This document shows, piece by piece, positions 1-11,300 of a stretch of 64,000 nucleotides of DNA. Origin of the DNA: Colocasia esculenta (Eukaryota; Streptophyta; Magnoliopsida; Alismatales; Araceae); NCBI GenBank assembly GCA_014218235.1, contig JACBKR010003947.1, positions 62,001 to 126,000 of the forward strand. The letters run 5' to 3'. A program made the position numbers and the translations under genes. Numbering within the stretch: the first letter of the stretch is position 1; each line of letters starts with the position of its first letter. Below the pieces are notes generated by a model that was given only the letters and a program-made list of their open reading frames with translations, was not told the origin of the DNA and ran no database searches.

Positions 1-260
1 GCTCCTGCGGCTCCCTTTGGGGCATTGGCGGTAAAAAGGGGGGGGGTGCAGCCCAGAAAGGCCCTGCAGGGCCGGCGACAAGGGAAGAACCCCCCGCAGA
101 GGGTTCTGCGCGGGACCACCCCGCAGGGGGTGGCCCGGCGCAGGAACCACCCTGCGGGGGGTTCTGCGCGGGAACCACCCCGCAGGGGGTGGTCTTGCGC
201 AGGAACACCCCCGTGGGGGGGTGTTCACAGCAAAAACCCCCACCCCTGTGGGGGGGGGGG
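1..260. repeat. GC-rich array of imperfect palindromes (intronic)
   Basis: Roughly 30-35 bp units alternate a C-rich and a G-rich arm, for example ACCACCCCGCAGGGGGTGGT, with linkers such as TTCTGCGCGGG. Each unit could fold into a strong hairpin. The array lies upstream of the exon at 1532, presumably in an intron. It resembles in design, but not in sequence, the hairpin arrays near 46.5, 49.9 and 53.3 kb. No coding function is supported. The rest of 261-1531 is ordinary AT-rich intron-like sequence in which I see no exon. Confidence 0.75.
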
Positions 261-1531
261 GGGTGTCTGTTGCTGGTTTTTTTGGGCAAATCTGAGGGGA
301 TTTTTCTTTGTTAATTTTTTATGTCAACAGACCAACATGGTAGTAACTCATTATCAGCACCAGATATTTCAAATTTGTGAAACTTGCGGAATTTTATGCC
401 ACAAATTGATTTTGATCAAATGGTCTGGAATGAAATCAAGGGAAAATAAAAATTTAGAGGCCACTATAGTGATCGTGGTCTTTTATCTATAATGAAACCT
501 GAGGTTTTGGCTTTCAAACTTCACTGTTGTCTTCACCCATGTTGTTGTACATTACAGCAAGTTCTCATGAACTGCTTAGTGTAACACTTCAGGTCCTCTT
601 TGGTCTTCATTCCCTCTTTTCCAAGCTCCAACCGAGGATAAAATCTGAAGTTCTAAACTTCCAGTCCTTGAAAGTCATTGTGCCTTGTCCTATGTATATC
701 TCTGAATTGTCACGATCTTTTCTTATTCTCTTTCATCTATTATCTTATGCCTTATGGTGTAGCGCCATTTAGTGCAGTCTCCCCTGTTAGTTTCATGTAC
801 AAGTTTAGCATCTTTTCATGCTTATTTCATGTTTTTCCGCTACTTAATACTAATACCCCAGATTTTGAATCATGTGCATTTCTATCTTCAAGCATCGTTA
901 GCATTCCGTGATTTATCAATGGTACGTCTTTTTTATGAATAAGATTATTTCCGTTCCAAGCTTATATAATTGTCTAGAACATCTTTTCCTCTTACAATGT
1001 AACCTGATGTGCATGTATAGGGTAGCAGTCTATATAAAAGAGTTAAAGAGTCTCCCTCCCAACCTCCACCCACCCACAAAGAAAACAGTCTCTAGAATCA
1101 CCCTCCCAACCTGCACCCACCCACCAAAGAACATAATCTCTAGAATCATCACGTCATGTAGGTAAAAACTTACAACAGTAAATTTACTACTCACTCATTT
1201 TACCCTATTTTCAGTGTAACAGAGATGATTAATCTTACACGTGTATGTATTATTTGTTGGGGGTAGTATATTTACATTTCTAATTTTCTTTTCTGCATAC
1301 ATACTAGAATGTACAATGTCTTCACAAAACTTCATGTATTTAGTCTACGATGCGTTCAGTGTTTGCAAGATCCTGTATAGATGTTGCATCTGCAAACTGA
1401 ATGGCAAAGAATTATCTTTTTTTCCTTTTACTCATTCCTGCTATTAATGATGAGCGTTTTAGAGTGAAAATCCCTATTACTTTATGATTTATTGGATTTG
1501 ATGTTGCTTACATTTAACTGCATTATTGTAG

Positions 1532-1960
1532 GCGGTGGAGCGGGGCGCTGGTTCAGATGGCCAGAAAATAACATATAGTGTAATCAAACACCGGTTAGGA
1601 GATCTCTTCTATCGTCTAGTGTAAGTAAACTTATGAGGTTACTTACTGGAAAAAAAAAAGAGAAAAAGGGAAAAGAAAACTTATGTTGAGGTTACTTAGA
1701 CCCATGCATATGCTGCTTTGACTTGTTCATGCTGTGTTGAAAACTCAGTCTGGATGCAAGGTGTCATCTTGTGTATTTTTATGAACGCAAACAAAGCCGC
1801 AGGATCCATTAAAAACTTACCTGCATTTCTTTTCTTCAATTGTAGGTCCCAGAAATTTGAAGACCCTGCTGAAGGTGAGGAAGCACTGGTGGCGAAGTTC
1901 CAGAAATTAAATGATGACCTAACTGCCGGTTTCCGCAACCTTGAGGATGAGCTCCGATGA
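1532..1960 (+). CDS. 3' end of an unrecognised gene (last two coding exons, partial)
   Basis: Two exons can be joined: 1532-1620, after acceptor ATTATTGTAG and before donor GTAAGT, and 1846-1960, after acceptor TTCAATTGTAG, ending in TGA. The first exon ends in phase 2 and the second starts with one completing base, so the frame closes across the junction. The tail reads in part KHRLGDLFYRLVSQKFEDP and ends NLEDELR. It is hydrophilic and helix-prone, with no membrane segment. The gene begins left of the window, and I do not recognise the family. The low-complexity AT-rich DNA upstream shows no further convincing exon. Consistent splice sites and phase make it a real gene end. Its 3' UTR probably runs to about 2.2 kb, where AATAAG-type signals occur. 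Confidence 0.6.
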
Positions 1961-3357
1961 TTGTTACCCTATGTGTCTGGGTTATGGTTCTTGTTCAGCC
2001 GTTTCCTTTGTTCTATTTTGGTCATCGTTCTTGTCACAATAGTATGACCTTAATGTCTTGATATGTTGCCTGAAAATAAGATCCAGATAGTGCACGGCCC
2101 CAAAATCCCAGCGCAAGGCATCTGATCGGGATACCTTCGTTGTTCATCTATCTCACACCGCTATTTTGAGATTTGAGAACACAATAAGGCTTTGATCCTA
2201 TGTGCAAAAATGTGACCTCCTGAATTTATTCTTTTTTACCAGATTGTAGGGCATATCGAGAAATTATTGTTTGTATGCGTGGTTCCAAATTCTTTGGCAT
2301 GTTGTAAGTTAATTTATGTTATCTAGAGGTGCATTTTTGCGACATGAATATCAAACAGGGCCGGATCGATATTGGATGAGCAATGCGACTTTCCAAGGTC
2401 ATGCACGGATCTTGGGTGAGTTGTGCTATCGCTTATTTTCTTCCCCTTTCGGATGTGGCAGCTCGATCAACAATTTTATGAAATGGGATTGGCCATCACA
2501 TTATGTTGTAAAAATTTCAGATTTTTTTATGGTAATGTACTGAAATGTTTTTTTTTCTCCATAAAAAGCTTTTTGCAGCTGCGATGATAAGCGAAAGGAC
2601 AAGGCATGGAGCTCTGACTATCGTTTATGAAATTACATTGTCTGTTAATTTATTTTCTATTTTTCGACTTAAATTTTAAACTTTTGCGTTTGGGTTAGAA
2701 TCAGGACATTTGATTTATGTTAGTATCTAATTTTATATTAGTTTTAATATTTTTCTGTCGAAGTAGAGCTCAATTATACTCACCATAGTTTCAGTAACTA
2801 TGCTGTAAACTTGTTCTGTGCTTGATTTTTACGAGCAAATGTCTAGCTCCTACCGAGGGAGAGAAAAGGGGTTTTTTTCTTGTTATTTCTTTGAAGATTA
2901 CTTTTTTGATAGGTTAAAATTATATTTTTGATGACCTAAACGAAACGCAGTAATGTTAGAATCTATCTAGAGTGAGAAAAATCTTCTCCGTTAATTTTAT
3001 CTTCTGAGTTAATCAAGCAGCAGCCCAAACATCAGATTGCCTCGAGGGGCACTCTCTGACACAACAATAGACGGAAACGACATATTTGGTATTAGAATAG
3101 ATCGGGGATAGAGTGAAGATATCATCAAAATTTTGTAAGCACGTGTAAATCACACGTTTCCTCGGTGGGCCACCACCATACCTCCCCTCACGCCACCACT
3201 TGTGGCCCCAACTCGTTGCGAGGGATGGCCCTTACAACAGTGTTCCTAGCCGTGGGAGGCCGTGGGTCCCCGCGGAGCCACCCACTGCGTTTCCATAGGA
3301 GGATGGATCTCATTTCTATCTCCCCCATATCATCTTATCCGTATCCCCAGAGCTCTG

Positions 3358-3394
<37 letters not shown>

Positions 3395-3808
3395 TTTTAT
3401 TTCATTTTTCTGACTCAGAAAAATGCAAGAACAATGTAATCTCTACCTCCTCCAAACCCTTCTGCCCAACTTCACTTGTCATCGTCTCATGTACTCTTAT
3501 GTTTTTTTTTCCTTTTTTTTGAAAAATTCATGTACTCTTTTTTTTTTTTTGAAAGGGAAAATTCATGCACTCATTTCTTGCCATTGGGCTCAGTTGAAAT
3601 CATTAATGGAACTTGGTCCATCCTCCATTCTTCGCTGATATCTTCTCCCACTCCTCTATCTTTCATACTCGCCCACTCTTCTTCTAAGTTCTACTACACA
3701 CACCTCCTGTGAACGTAGCCACCGCCCCCATTGGAGCCAGTGCTTGCCGTTGTGATGGCATGACCATGGTGTGGCTTCCCAACACTCTGTGCACAACAGC
3801 ATGTTGAG
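1961..3808. other. Intergenic region and PPR upstream sequence
   Basis: This holds the probable 3' UTR of the preceding gene, then AT-rich DNA without a supported ORF, then the upstream region of the PPR gene. A (CT)n run at about 3362-3392 lies 420 bp before the PPR start codon. Several poly-T tracts follow at 3503-3550. Pyrimidine tracts of this kind are common in plant 5' UTRs and core promoters, so this may be the PPR leader, but no clear TATA box was identified. Confidence 0.5.
3362..3392. repeat. (CT)n microsatellite upstream of the PPR gene
   Basis: About 15 uninterrupted CT dinucleotides. Plant promoters and 5' UTRs often contain CT/GA runs, and the location fits a leader or proximal promoter of the PPR gene. 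Length polymorphism is likely. Confidence 0.85.
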
Positions 3809-5653
3809 ATGATGGCGATTGGTGGGTCTGTCCTCCCTCAGAGCAGCCACCACCATCTCCTAACACCCAACAACAGCCACGGCCAGGTTGGACCCGAGCT
3901 ATGGCAGAGGCAGCTGGGCTGCCCCCCGTCGCTGCTTCCTCACCAATGCAGAAGCTTGGAGGAGTTCAGGCAGGTGCACGCCCAGCTCATAAAGCTCGGG
4001 CAAGACGGCGACACCCGCCGTGCGGCCGGCGACCTCATCGCGGCCTGCGCACTCTCCGACTGGGGCAGCATGGACTACGCCCTCTCCATCTTCCGCTGCG
4101 TCGAGGACCCGACGTCTTTCCAGCTCAACGCCTTGATCAGAGGGTTCGTCCGGCGAGGCGACCCAGCGGCGGCATTTGTCCTGTACAGGGACGTGCAGGA
4201 GGGAGGTCTCGCGCCGGACAACTTCACCTTCACCTTCCTCCTCAAGGCGTGTGCTCGGTTCCCGGATGTGGGGGAAGGTTCGCAGATCCACGGTCTCGTC
4301 TGCAAGCACGGGTTCCAGTCCGATATGTTCGTCCAGAACAGCCTGATCAGCATGTACGGCAACTGCGGTGAGATCGGGCTGTCGCGTAAGGTGTTCGACC
4401 AAATGGGCGGCCAGAGGAGCGTCGCCTCTTGGAGCGCCCTCCTCGCAGCTCACACCAGGGTGGGCCTGTGGAAGGAGTGCTTGGCATTGTACGGGCGTAT
4501 GAGGTCCGAGGGGTGGAGGGCCGACGAGAGCACGCTGGTCAGCGTCCTCTCCTGCAGCACCCACCTGGGCGCCATGGAGATTGGCAGATGCCTGCACTGC
4601 TGCCTGCTGCGGACTACCAGCAAGCCGAACGTGATCGTGCAGACCTCCCTGGTGGACATGTACATCAAGTGCGGGTGCCTGAAGAAGGGCCTCAGAGTCT
4701 TTAGAGCTATGGAGGAGAAGAACCTGTGGACGTATAGTGTGGTGATCTCGGGGCTGGCAATGCATGGAGATTGCGAAAAGGCCCTGTGGGTGTTCGCCGA
4801 CATGCTCCGTGACGGTCTGCGGCCGGACGGCGCCGTCTACGTTAGCGTGCTGACCGCCTGCAGCCGCGCCGGGCTCCTGGCGGAGGGCCTCCGATGCTTT
4901 GACAGGATGAGGTTTGAGCACCACATCATGCCCTCGCTCCAGCACTACACCTGCCTCGTCGACCTGATGGCCCGGGCGGGGAAGCTGGAGGAAGCATATG
5001 ACTTCATCAGAGGCATGCCTGTGGAACCCAACTCCATCATCTGGCGCTGCCTGCTCAGTGCCTGCAGGGTTCACAGGAACCTGGAGCTGGGAGAGCTGGC
5101 TATCAGAAGGCTGTTGGAACTGGACCCTGGTAATGCTGGAGACTACCTACTCATGTCGAACATGTATGCGCAAGCTGGCCGGTGGGAGGATGCCGCCCGG
5201 ATCCGCACGGCGATGGTGGACAGAGCATTGCTGCAGGTTCCCGGGTCCAGCACAGTGGAAGCAGACGGGAAGCTTCACAGGTTTGTGTCACAGGACCATT
5301 CCCACCCACAGAGCAGTGCAGTCCATGAGATGCTCCAGCAGATGGAATGGCAGCTTAGGCTTGAAGGGTATTCCCCAGACACATCTGAGGTGCTGGCCGC
5401 CGAGGTCGACGACAATGAGAGGCTGCGGATTCTCCGTGGCCACAGCCAAAAGTTGGCGGTCGCCTTCGGCCTCATCAGTATTGATGGGGCCTACTCGCCC
5501 ATCAGAATTGTGAAGAACCTCAGGATGTGCAGAGACTGCCATACGTATACCAAGTTGATCTCCAAGATCTTTGAAAGAGAGATCATTGTAAGGGACCGTA
5601 GCAGGTTCCACCACTTCAGAGAAGGCATATGCTCCTGCAGTGACTACTGGTGA
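3809..5653 (+). CDS. PPR protein, PLS class with E/E+ and DYW domains (At1g31920-like)
   Basis: Intronless, 614 aa, ending in the diagnostic tripeptide DYW. PPR repeats run from about residue 105 to 440 (for example NALIRGF, VQNSLISMYG, VQTSLVDMYIKCG, YTCLVDLMARAG). The E region follows and contains the PG-box-like PGSSTVEADG (478-487). The DYW domain occupies the last ~95 residues, with CxxCH at 574-578 and CSC at 608-610. The canonical HxE of the deaminase core reads HSQ (545-547), so catalytic editing activity is doubtful. Proteins of this class bind organellar RNA and act in site-specific C-to-U editing or transcript processing. The N-terminus is Ser/His-rich without a strong transit peptide. 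The ATG at 3809 is the first in frame; the second codon is also Met. Sequence similarity and the neighbouring PMK gene point to At1g31920. The 5' half is GC-rich. Confidence 0.93.
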   Translation: MMAIGGSVLPQSSHHHLLTPNNSHGQVGPELWQRQLGCPPSLLPHQCRSLEEFRQVHAQLIKLGQDGDTRRAAGDLIAACALSDWGSMDYALSIFRCVEDPTSFQLNALIRGFVRRGDPAAAFVLYRDVQEGGLAPDNFTFTFLLKACARFPDVGEGSQIHGLVCKHGFQSDMFVQNSLISMYGNCGEIGLSRKVFDQMGGQRSVASWSALLAAHTRVGLWKECLALYGRMRSEGWRADESTLVSVLSCSTHLGAMEIGRCLHCCLLRTTSKPNVIVQTSLVDMYIKCGCLKKGLRVFRAMEEKNLWTYSVVISGLAMHGDCEKALWVFADMLRDGLRPDGAVYVSVLTACSRAGLLAEGLRCFDRMRFEHHIMPSLQHYTCLVDLMARAGKLEEAYDFIRGMPVEPNSIIWRCLLSACRVHRNLELGELAIRRLLELDPGNAGDYLLMSNMYAQAGRWEDAARIRTAMVDRALLQVPGSSTVEADGKLHRFVSQDHSHPQSSAVHEMLQQMEWQLRLEGYSPDTSEVLAAEVDDNERLRILRGHSQKLAVAFGLISIDGAYSPIRIVKNLRMCRDCHTYTKLISKIFEREIIVRDRSRFHHFREGICSCSDYW

Positions 5654-6362
5654 AACCATGGAGCTAAACCCTTGGTCTTGCAGAAGATTTTATTCTTGGT
5701 ATTTCCAAGGTACAGATTTTTTTTCCCACCCTCTTATCTTTTCTGGGACTGGCCAGAGATACCTACTTCAGAGGGAATAGGTTATGGAGTCAAGGACATG
5801 CATGAATGATCAGACAAGACGCCATTCACCTGCATAATATTGTGACCTTCAAACAGGAAGTATCACAAGTCTCCGATACCTGGTATAAAGATGATGATGT
5901 ACAGAAGATCTAGTGTCCCAAGTAACCCAGTTTAGTGAAAATTGATTTTTTTTATGCAATTTATTATAACTATAGTAGCAAAGGGATGCAACATTCAGAA
6001 AGATGTCAGAAATGCTTATTGCAAAAAGGGTCTTGAAAGGGCTCTTAACCAATGGAGTTGCTTTCTTGCAATCCACCTCATTCTTATTGCAGGACCTTTT
6101 TTGCAATAAATATTTCCCAATCGACGGAGTCCTCAGTTCCACAACAGTTACGAACCACATGGAATCTTTGCTAAAGGATGAGATCAACCATTTGATAGAA
6201 ATTATAATGATAAGATCATGAGATATCTGCTTTTTGTTACTGCGTTCTGTCAATAGATGCCGGTTGCTGAGGTACTGTCAGAGAAACTAGTTTAACAGTA
6301 AACGGACGGAATAATTTATTAGAAGAAAAAAATGTTCATACAAAATGATATTTCAGAATTTA
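5654..6362. other. Intergenic, PPR 3' flank
   Basis: Noncoding AT-rich DNA between the PPR stop codon and the PIF/Harbinger-like element. Short open stretches exist on both strands but show no codon bias or family resemblance. I see nothing else in it. Confidence 0.5.
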
Positions 6363-7293
6363 TAGGGTGTTTGGGAGTAATTTAAAAAAAGAAACTATTT
6401 CCATCTAAAAAATGATGTTGATTTCGTTTTTAATTTTAAATTTAAAATCATAAAAATTTGATGTTATGTGTTTGGTAAAAATAATATAATTTTTTAAATT
6501 GGTGTAATATGTTTGGGGCGAGAGGTTTCCGGCGGATGGGGGGAGGTGGGGGGCGTCGGCATGGGGAGGGGGGGGGGGGGGGGTGGCGCAGGGGGGCTGC
6601 CGGCAAGGTGGGGGTGCCGGGGGGAGGTTTTCGACGCAGGGAGGGGGGGTGTGCCAGCGGGGAGGGGGTGCCGCGGGCGGGCGGGGGGCACCGGCGGTGC
6701 AGGGAGGCACCAGTGCGGGGAGGGGTGGGGGTGTCAGGGGGGGCGCAGGGAGGGTGTAGGGGGGGTGCCGGTTGGGAGATGGGTGCAGGGGGGCGCAGGG
6801 AGGGTGCCGGCTAGGGGGGGTGGTTGCCGACGTCAGGAGGGGTGGGGGGGGTGCAGACTAGGGGGGGGTGTCGGGGGGGGGGGGGGGGGGGGGGGGGGCG
6901 GGCTGGGCTGGGGGGTTGCCGGCGCCGGGAGGGTGGGTGTGGGGGTGGGGGGGGTGCAGACTAGGGGGGGGTGTCGGGGGGGGGGGGGGGGGGGGGGGGG
7001 CGGCTGGGCTGGGGGGTTGCCGGCGCCGGGAGGGTGGGTGTGGGGGGGGGGGGGGGTGCCGGTGGTGGGTGCAGGGGGAAACGGGAAGGAGGACGGGTGG
7101 GAGGGAGCCGGGGTTGTGTGTTTTCAAAATAAAAACAGGTAAGGAGGTGTTTTATTTTTTGGAGAGATTTACATAGAGTAGAAACTCTTTCCTCAAAAAA
7201 AAAAATTACTTACCAAACGTGGTGTGTGTCTGTCTTCTTTCTTTTTTAAATTTTAGAGAAAAAAGAGGTAAAAAATTGTAACCAAACACCCTA
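6363..7293. mobile_element. PIF/Harbinger-like non-autonomous element with G-rich core
   Basis: Terminal inverted repeats begin TAGGGTGTTTGG on the left and end CCAAACACCCTA on the right. The flanks carry a 3-bp TTA duplication (6360-6362 and 7294-7296), as in the PIF/Harbinger (Tourist-like) superfamily. The termini are AT-rich. The centre (about 6509-7105) is an extreme G-rich minisatellite with units such as GGGGGTGCCGG and poly-G runs of 20 or more. No transposase is encoded. The long glycine-rich translations in the core are by-products of the repeat. Confidence 0.8.
6509..7105 (+). repeat. G-rich minisatellite inside the PIF-like element
   Basis: Strand-asymmetric G-rich repeats with recurring GGGTTGCCGGCGCCGGGAGG and long G runs, including two near-identical ~110-bp blocks at about 6850-6960 and 6960-7065. 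Dense G tracts are compatible with G-quadruplex formation on the + strand. Homopolymer lengths here may be unreliable. Confidence 0.8.
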
Positions 7294-8324
7294 TTAGACC
7301 TCCAAGCAATATGCCTTCCCAAGATTACATGTTTATTGTTGATGTGTTGAGAAGAGTCATGTCCACCACCTCCAGAAAATAGTCTTTGATACAACAGCAA
7401 TTCCGTAGTACAAATGGGACGATGGAAATCTCAATTATCCAATTTGAATTAAAGAATTGCATCCCAGGCTCATGAATGCCCACTTTCTGAAGGATCATTG
7501 TGAGTTCCCCCTTAAACAAGAGTACAAGACAGGAAGGGGGAAATCAAATGACCTCCAAGGCTGGATTACTCTCTGTTGATATCTCCTGAAGTGATGATGC
7601 GTTGCGTGCTGAATCAAATCCATCAGCTCCATGTGTTCCAGACTTCCAGTTAGCATAACCAAACTCCTCCAATATTTCTTTTGGAACATCCAAAAGCTGT
7701 GTTTTTGGCATAAGCTTTCTGTTAGGCCAGAACAAGTGGAATCGACAGTGACATAATGTGACAAATAACTAGAGAAACTAAAAGCACACCATGAAAAATG
7801 GCAATAACAAAAGTGGGTTTCAGCAGAAAGGCATGCTCGAAAGAATAAGGACATGTAATGAACAACAACAAAAGCTTGTAATTTGCGTTGAGCCAAAAAG
7901 CTTCAGAATTTATATGAATTTTCATCAAAATCGGTCACTTCAAAAACAGAATAAAAATAACATAAAGAAGAAAACTTTCACAATCCGTCAAGGAAAATAA
8001 TTTTTTTTACTAAAGAAAGGTACAATAAAAATAGCTATGTAAGTTCATGTCATTTTAAAGAAAGGCACTTCCCTCTTGGCAACTTGAATCATAGAATAAG
8101 TACAAAGTCAAAATTCAATATCCTCTCAACACAGTAGAAGCACCGTCCTAAGCCCTGGCCAAACTATGCAAATCCACTCTAAATGGGATTGTGAAAGTTG
8201 AAACAATGATTTATACATGGCTTTTCAAAACTGCCGCTGTTATAATACTGAAAATCTTATTCAAACACTGAGAAGCCCTTAAATCAATAATAATTTTGAA
8301 CAGTTTAAAAGGACGAACCTGAGA
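7294..8324. other. PMK 3' flank containing a decayed PMK exon copy
   Basis: Noncoding sequence between the PIF-like element and the PMK stop codon. The PMK 3' UTR should occupy the right part, because the gene reads leftward. The only structured piece is the exon-like duplicate at about 7544-7717, listed separately. I see nothing else in it. Confidence 0.5.
7544..7717 (-). pseudogene. Decayed partial duplicate of the PMK terminal exon
   Basis: On the minus strand an acceptor-like TCTGGCCTAACAG precedes a stretch encoding KTQLLDVPKE and ending with TGA. It aligns in order with the true last exon of PMK (8325-8591). Shared blocks include GGATTTGAT, GGAGAT, GAGAGTAAT and CTTGGAG at near-equal spacing (65 versus 69 bp over the best part). 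The reading frame is not conserved (indels), and the essential GVPGAGG segment is lost. It sits about 600 bp downstream of the true stop. A tandem partial duplication followed by decay is the likeliest origin. Use as an alternative terminal exon cannot be excluded. Confidence 0.55.
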
Positions 8325-11300
8325 TCATTCAATGTGTATGGAAGAAATGGCAGATGACATTTCTTGAGTTCGTGGATCACCACCTTCTAGAGAAACACCA
8401 TGAGGGTCTTCTTTTACCAACAAAGGTAAAACGCCAAGTGTGCTCCAAGCTTGAATTACTCTCGTGTCGGCATCTCCCAAGGTAATGGCAAAAACTGCAT
8501 CAAATCCACCTGCTCCTGGTACTCCTGCTAGCAGAACCCCCTCAATACTCATCGTAGCATCTAAAAGACATGTTTGTGATTCAGGCTCTATCTGTAAGTT
8601 CGAACATAAATGGAATCAATACTGCCACAAAGATCCATGTAAGCAAGGAGCAACACAGTATACTGTTAGACAGCAGCAAGAAAAGAAAGAATACCATAAA
8701 ACACTACAGCAGCCTAAAAGAGATACATAACATGTCCACAGCCCATACATAAGTTGATTCAAACGTGAAGGGATGGAAGAAATATAACGAAAGCCTAAGT
8801 CACTTCACTAACTTGGCTTTCATTAATAGCAAGGAGATAAAAGTCAAATTGTTGGAATAGTCAAAGTTTTCTCATTGCAAGATGAGATTCTAGATAAACA
8901 GAAAATACATCAATAAGTGGTCTTCTTCATCCATATAGTAGTGACAACTTTCTTGACCTATTAACAGAAGGTTGAGATGAAGCTTTAACCTGATTATCCA
9001 ATTTAATATCATGTATCAGAAGTATAAGCAGATTGCATCTAAAGACTCAAGCCACCTCATCAAGTATTTTGTCTGTGATATTCTTGAAGTTGCCAAATTC
9101 ATGGATTTTGCCTGCTCAAGCAGACAAGAACATGTTCGCTAATGGAATTGCACAGAACATAATAAAAATACACCTGCCTGACAGTGGTAACTGGTAATGA
9201 ATGGAATGCACGACTGAGTGAGCAAAGAAAGAAGAAAAAGAGATAATATTGCCGCATGAAAGAATGTAACTGAAATAGAGCATTACCCAAAAATGATATT
9301 TTTTTGGTAAACTTTCAAAGCAAAAACATACACACATATGTATTGCTTAATCATGTGTGTCCTACATTATTTCTTCTTCCCTACATCTAGCATTTTCAAA
9401 AGCTTCTTCTCTACTGATAAATATTTTCACGCCACCCATAAGAGTTCAGAGTAAAAATGTGAAGTGAACATACAGGAACACCAGCTGCCGTTCCCATCTG
9501 TTGCATATAAAGTCGAATCTTCAAAAAAGTCTCTCTTGCCTCCATCAGTGACTTTATAACATCCTTTTGCTGCTGGTTTGTTGCTTGCTCCTTCCACTGT
9601 TGTGATCAAGATTAGTTTACAAATAGTATCAGAAAGATGTATCCTCCTACAATGTACAAGAACGTAAACAGAATATTTTGTGTTTATACAGATTAAAAAG
9701 AAGAAAATCTTAATCTCATCTGATTTTTTGAACAGTCCAACTGATCATCCACCTTATCCACTCGAAATGTTGGCCACCATGGTCATCAAATCTCAAAGTT
9801 TACTCATAGAAACTGCTGTTTCAACCTAAAAAGAAAACCTACAGACCTGTACTGTGACTTGTTTGAAGGGACAGCTGAGGAATGGGAATTGACGACAGCT
9901 TCTCCTTCACATACTAATATGCAAGAGAAGCAATTAAATGAATGTTAAATGCAGGTTGAGTCAGGGGAGCCCCCTAAAAAATAACTTCTAAAATCACCCA
10001 CGATAAGGGGTATATTATTTGCTTCCGAGAATGTGATAACATTAAACCATGCAAGTAATACAAAAACAGCAGCCACGACAGATATCATCCTAGCAACATA
10101 AACACATGGCCACTAATCCTACAACTGCCATCAGCACCAATAATGGTGCTCCTGTCATCAATTAATACAGTTACCTTCTCTGACCACCACCAAAGGCTGG
10201 CAACCACCTTTATGATTGCCTATTCATTCCATGTCGTGACTGTTGTGACTCCACCATCACAACAATCAAGAAATAATGAAATATATCACTGCTCTCAAAA
10301 CCTCTAGCTACACTGCACCAGCACTCACGAGTCACAACAAGCACTGGTTCCTTTGCTAATTATTACTATTGCTGCCGCAAGCATCATCACCCATTGTTTC
10401 AGTAACTGGAGATTAGTCACAAGAATATGGCAATGAGTTGGGTAGTGGATTTCAAATGCACCATGGATGACTTAGAAAATGGTAATGTTGGATTCCTTTA
10501 AAGTTATCCCCTTTGTAACATACAAATTGAAATCATAAAAAGTGAGCAGGCACAGTCATATACAGTGATAGCCATCCCATAGCCCCCCCCCCCCTCTCTT
10601 GCACCTGACAGTTTTCTCCTTGAGGGTGCGCCAAGCAGCCCTTCCTGCTCACTGATTTCTGTTCCAAGAGCACTGGTTGCTATGCCAAAGGTGGGAGAGA
10701 AGAAAAAAGAGGGGGGGGGGGGGGGGGGTTGCGGTCCTTTTATAGAGAAAGAGCAAAAAAGGGAGAAAGAAAAAGAGAGAGGGTGCAGCAGTGAGGGGGC
10801 TTGATGAGGCTTCAAAAGAGGATTCAGAAAATGGAAGGTCTGGCTGCCCCCTTCACTGCTGGTCATTTTTAAATCCCCACCGGTGCCATGCACCAGTAGC
10901 CGTAGGACTCAAAAAATGGAAGGTCTGGCTGCCCTCTCCACCACTAGCCACTTTACATCCATTCACACCCCCCCCCCCCACGTGCATGAAACTGGTGAGA
11001 GTCAAAAAATAGAAAGTCTGGCCGTCCCCTTTCCCTGCTGACCCATTTTTAATCCTCCCAGATGCACCGCACGGGCAAGGTTTAAAATAAGGTAGGTCTG
11101 GGCAGCCCACACAATTTGCCCATTTTTAATCCTCCCCAATGTGCAGCACTGGCAAGGTTCAAAATAAGGAAGGTTTGGGCGGCCCTCACAGCTTGCCCAT
11201 TTTTAATCCTCATTGATGTGCGGCACCGGCAGAGTTCAAAATAAAGAAAGTTTTTGGATTCAAAACAAGGAAAGTTTTTGGATCCGAAATAGAGAAAGTT

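Noticed and set aside
3899..5074. 391-aa open frame on the minus strand across the PPR gene
   Set aside because: Antisense shadow of the GC-rich PPR coding sequence; no recognisable family and no codon signal of its own.
6513..7142. Long glycine-rich open frame on the + strand (209 aa) and proline-rich frames on the minus strand
   Set aside because: They arise from the G-rich minisatellite inside a PIF-like element; no domain, no stable unit frame, and homopolymer runs of uncertain length.
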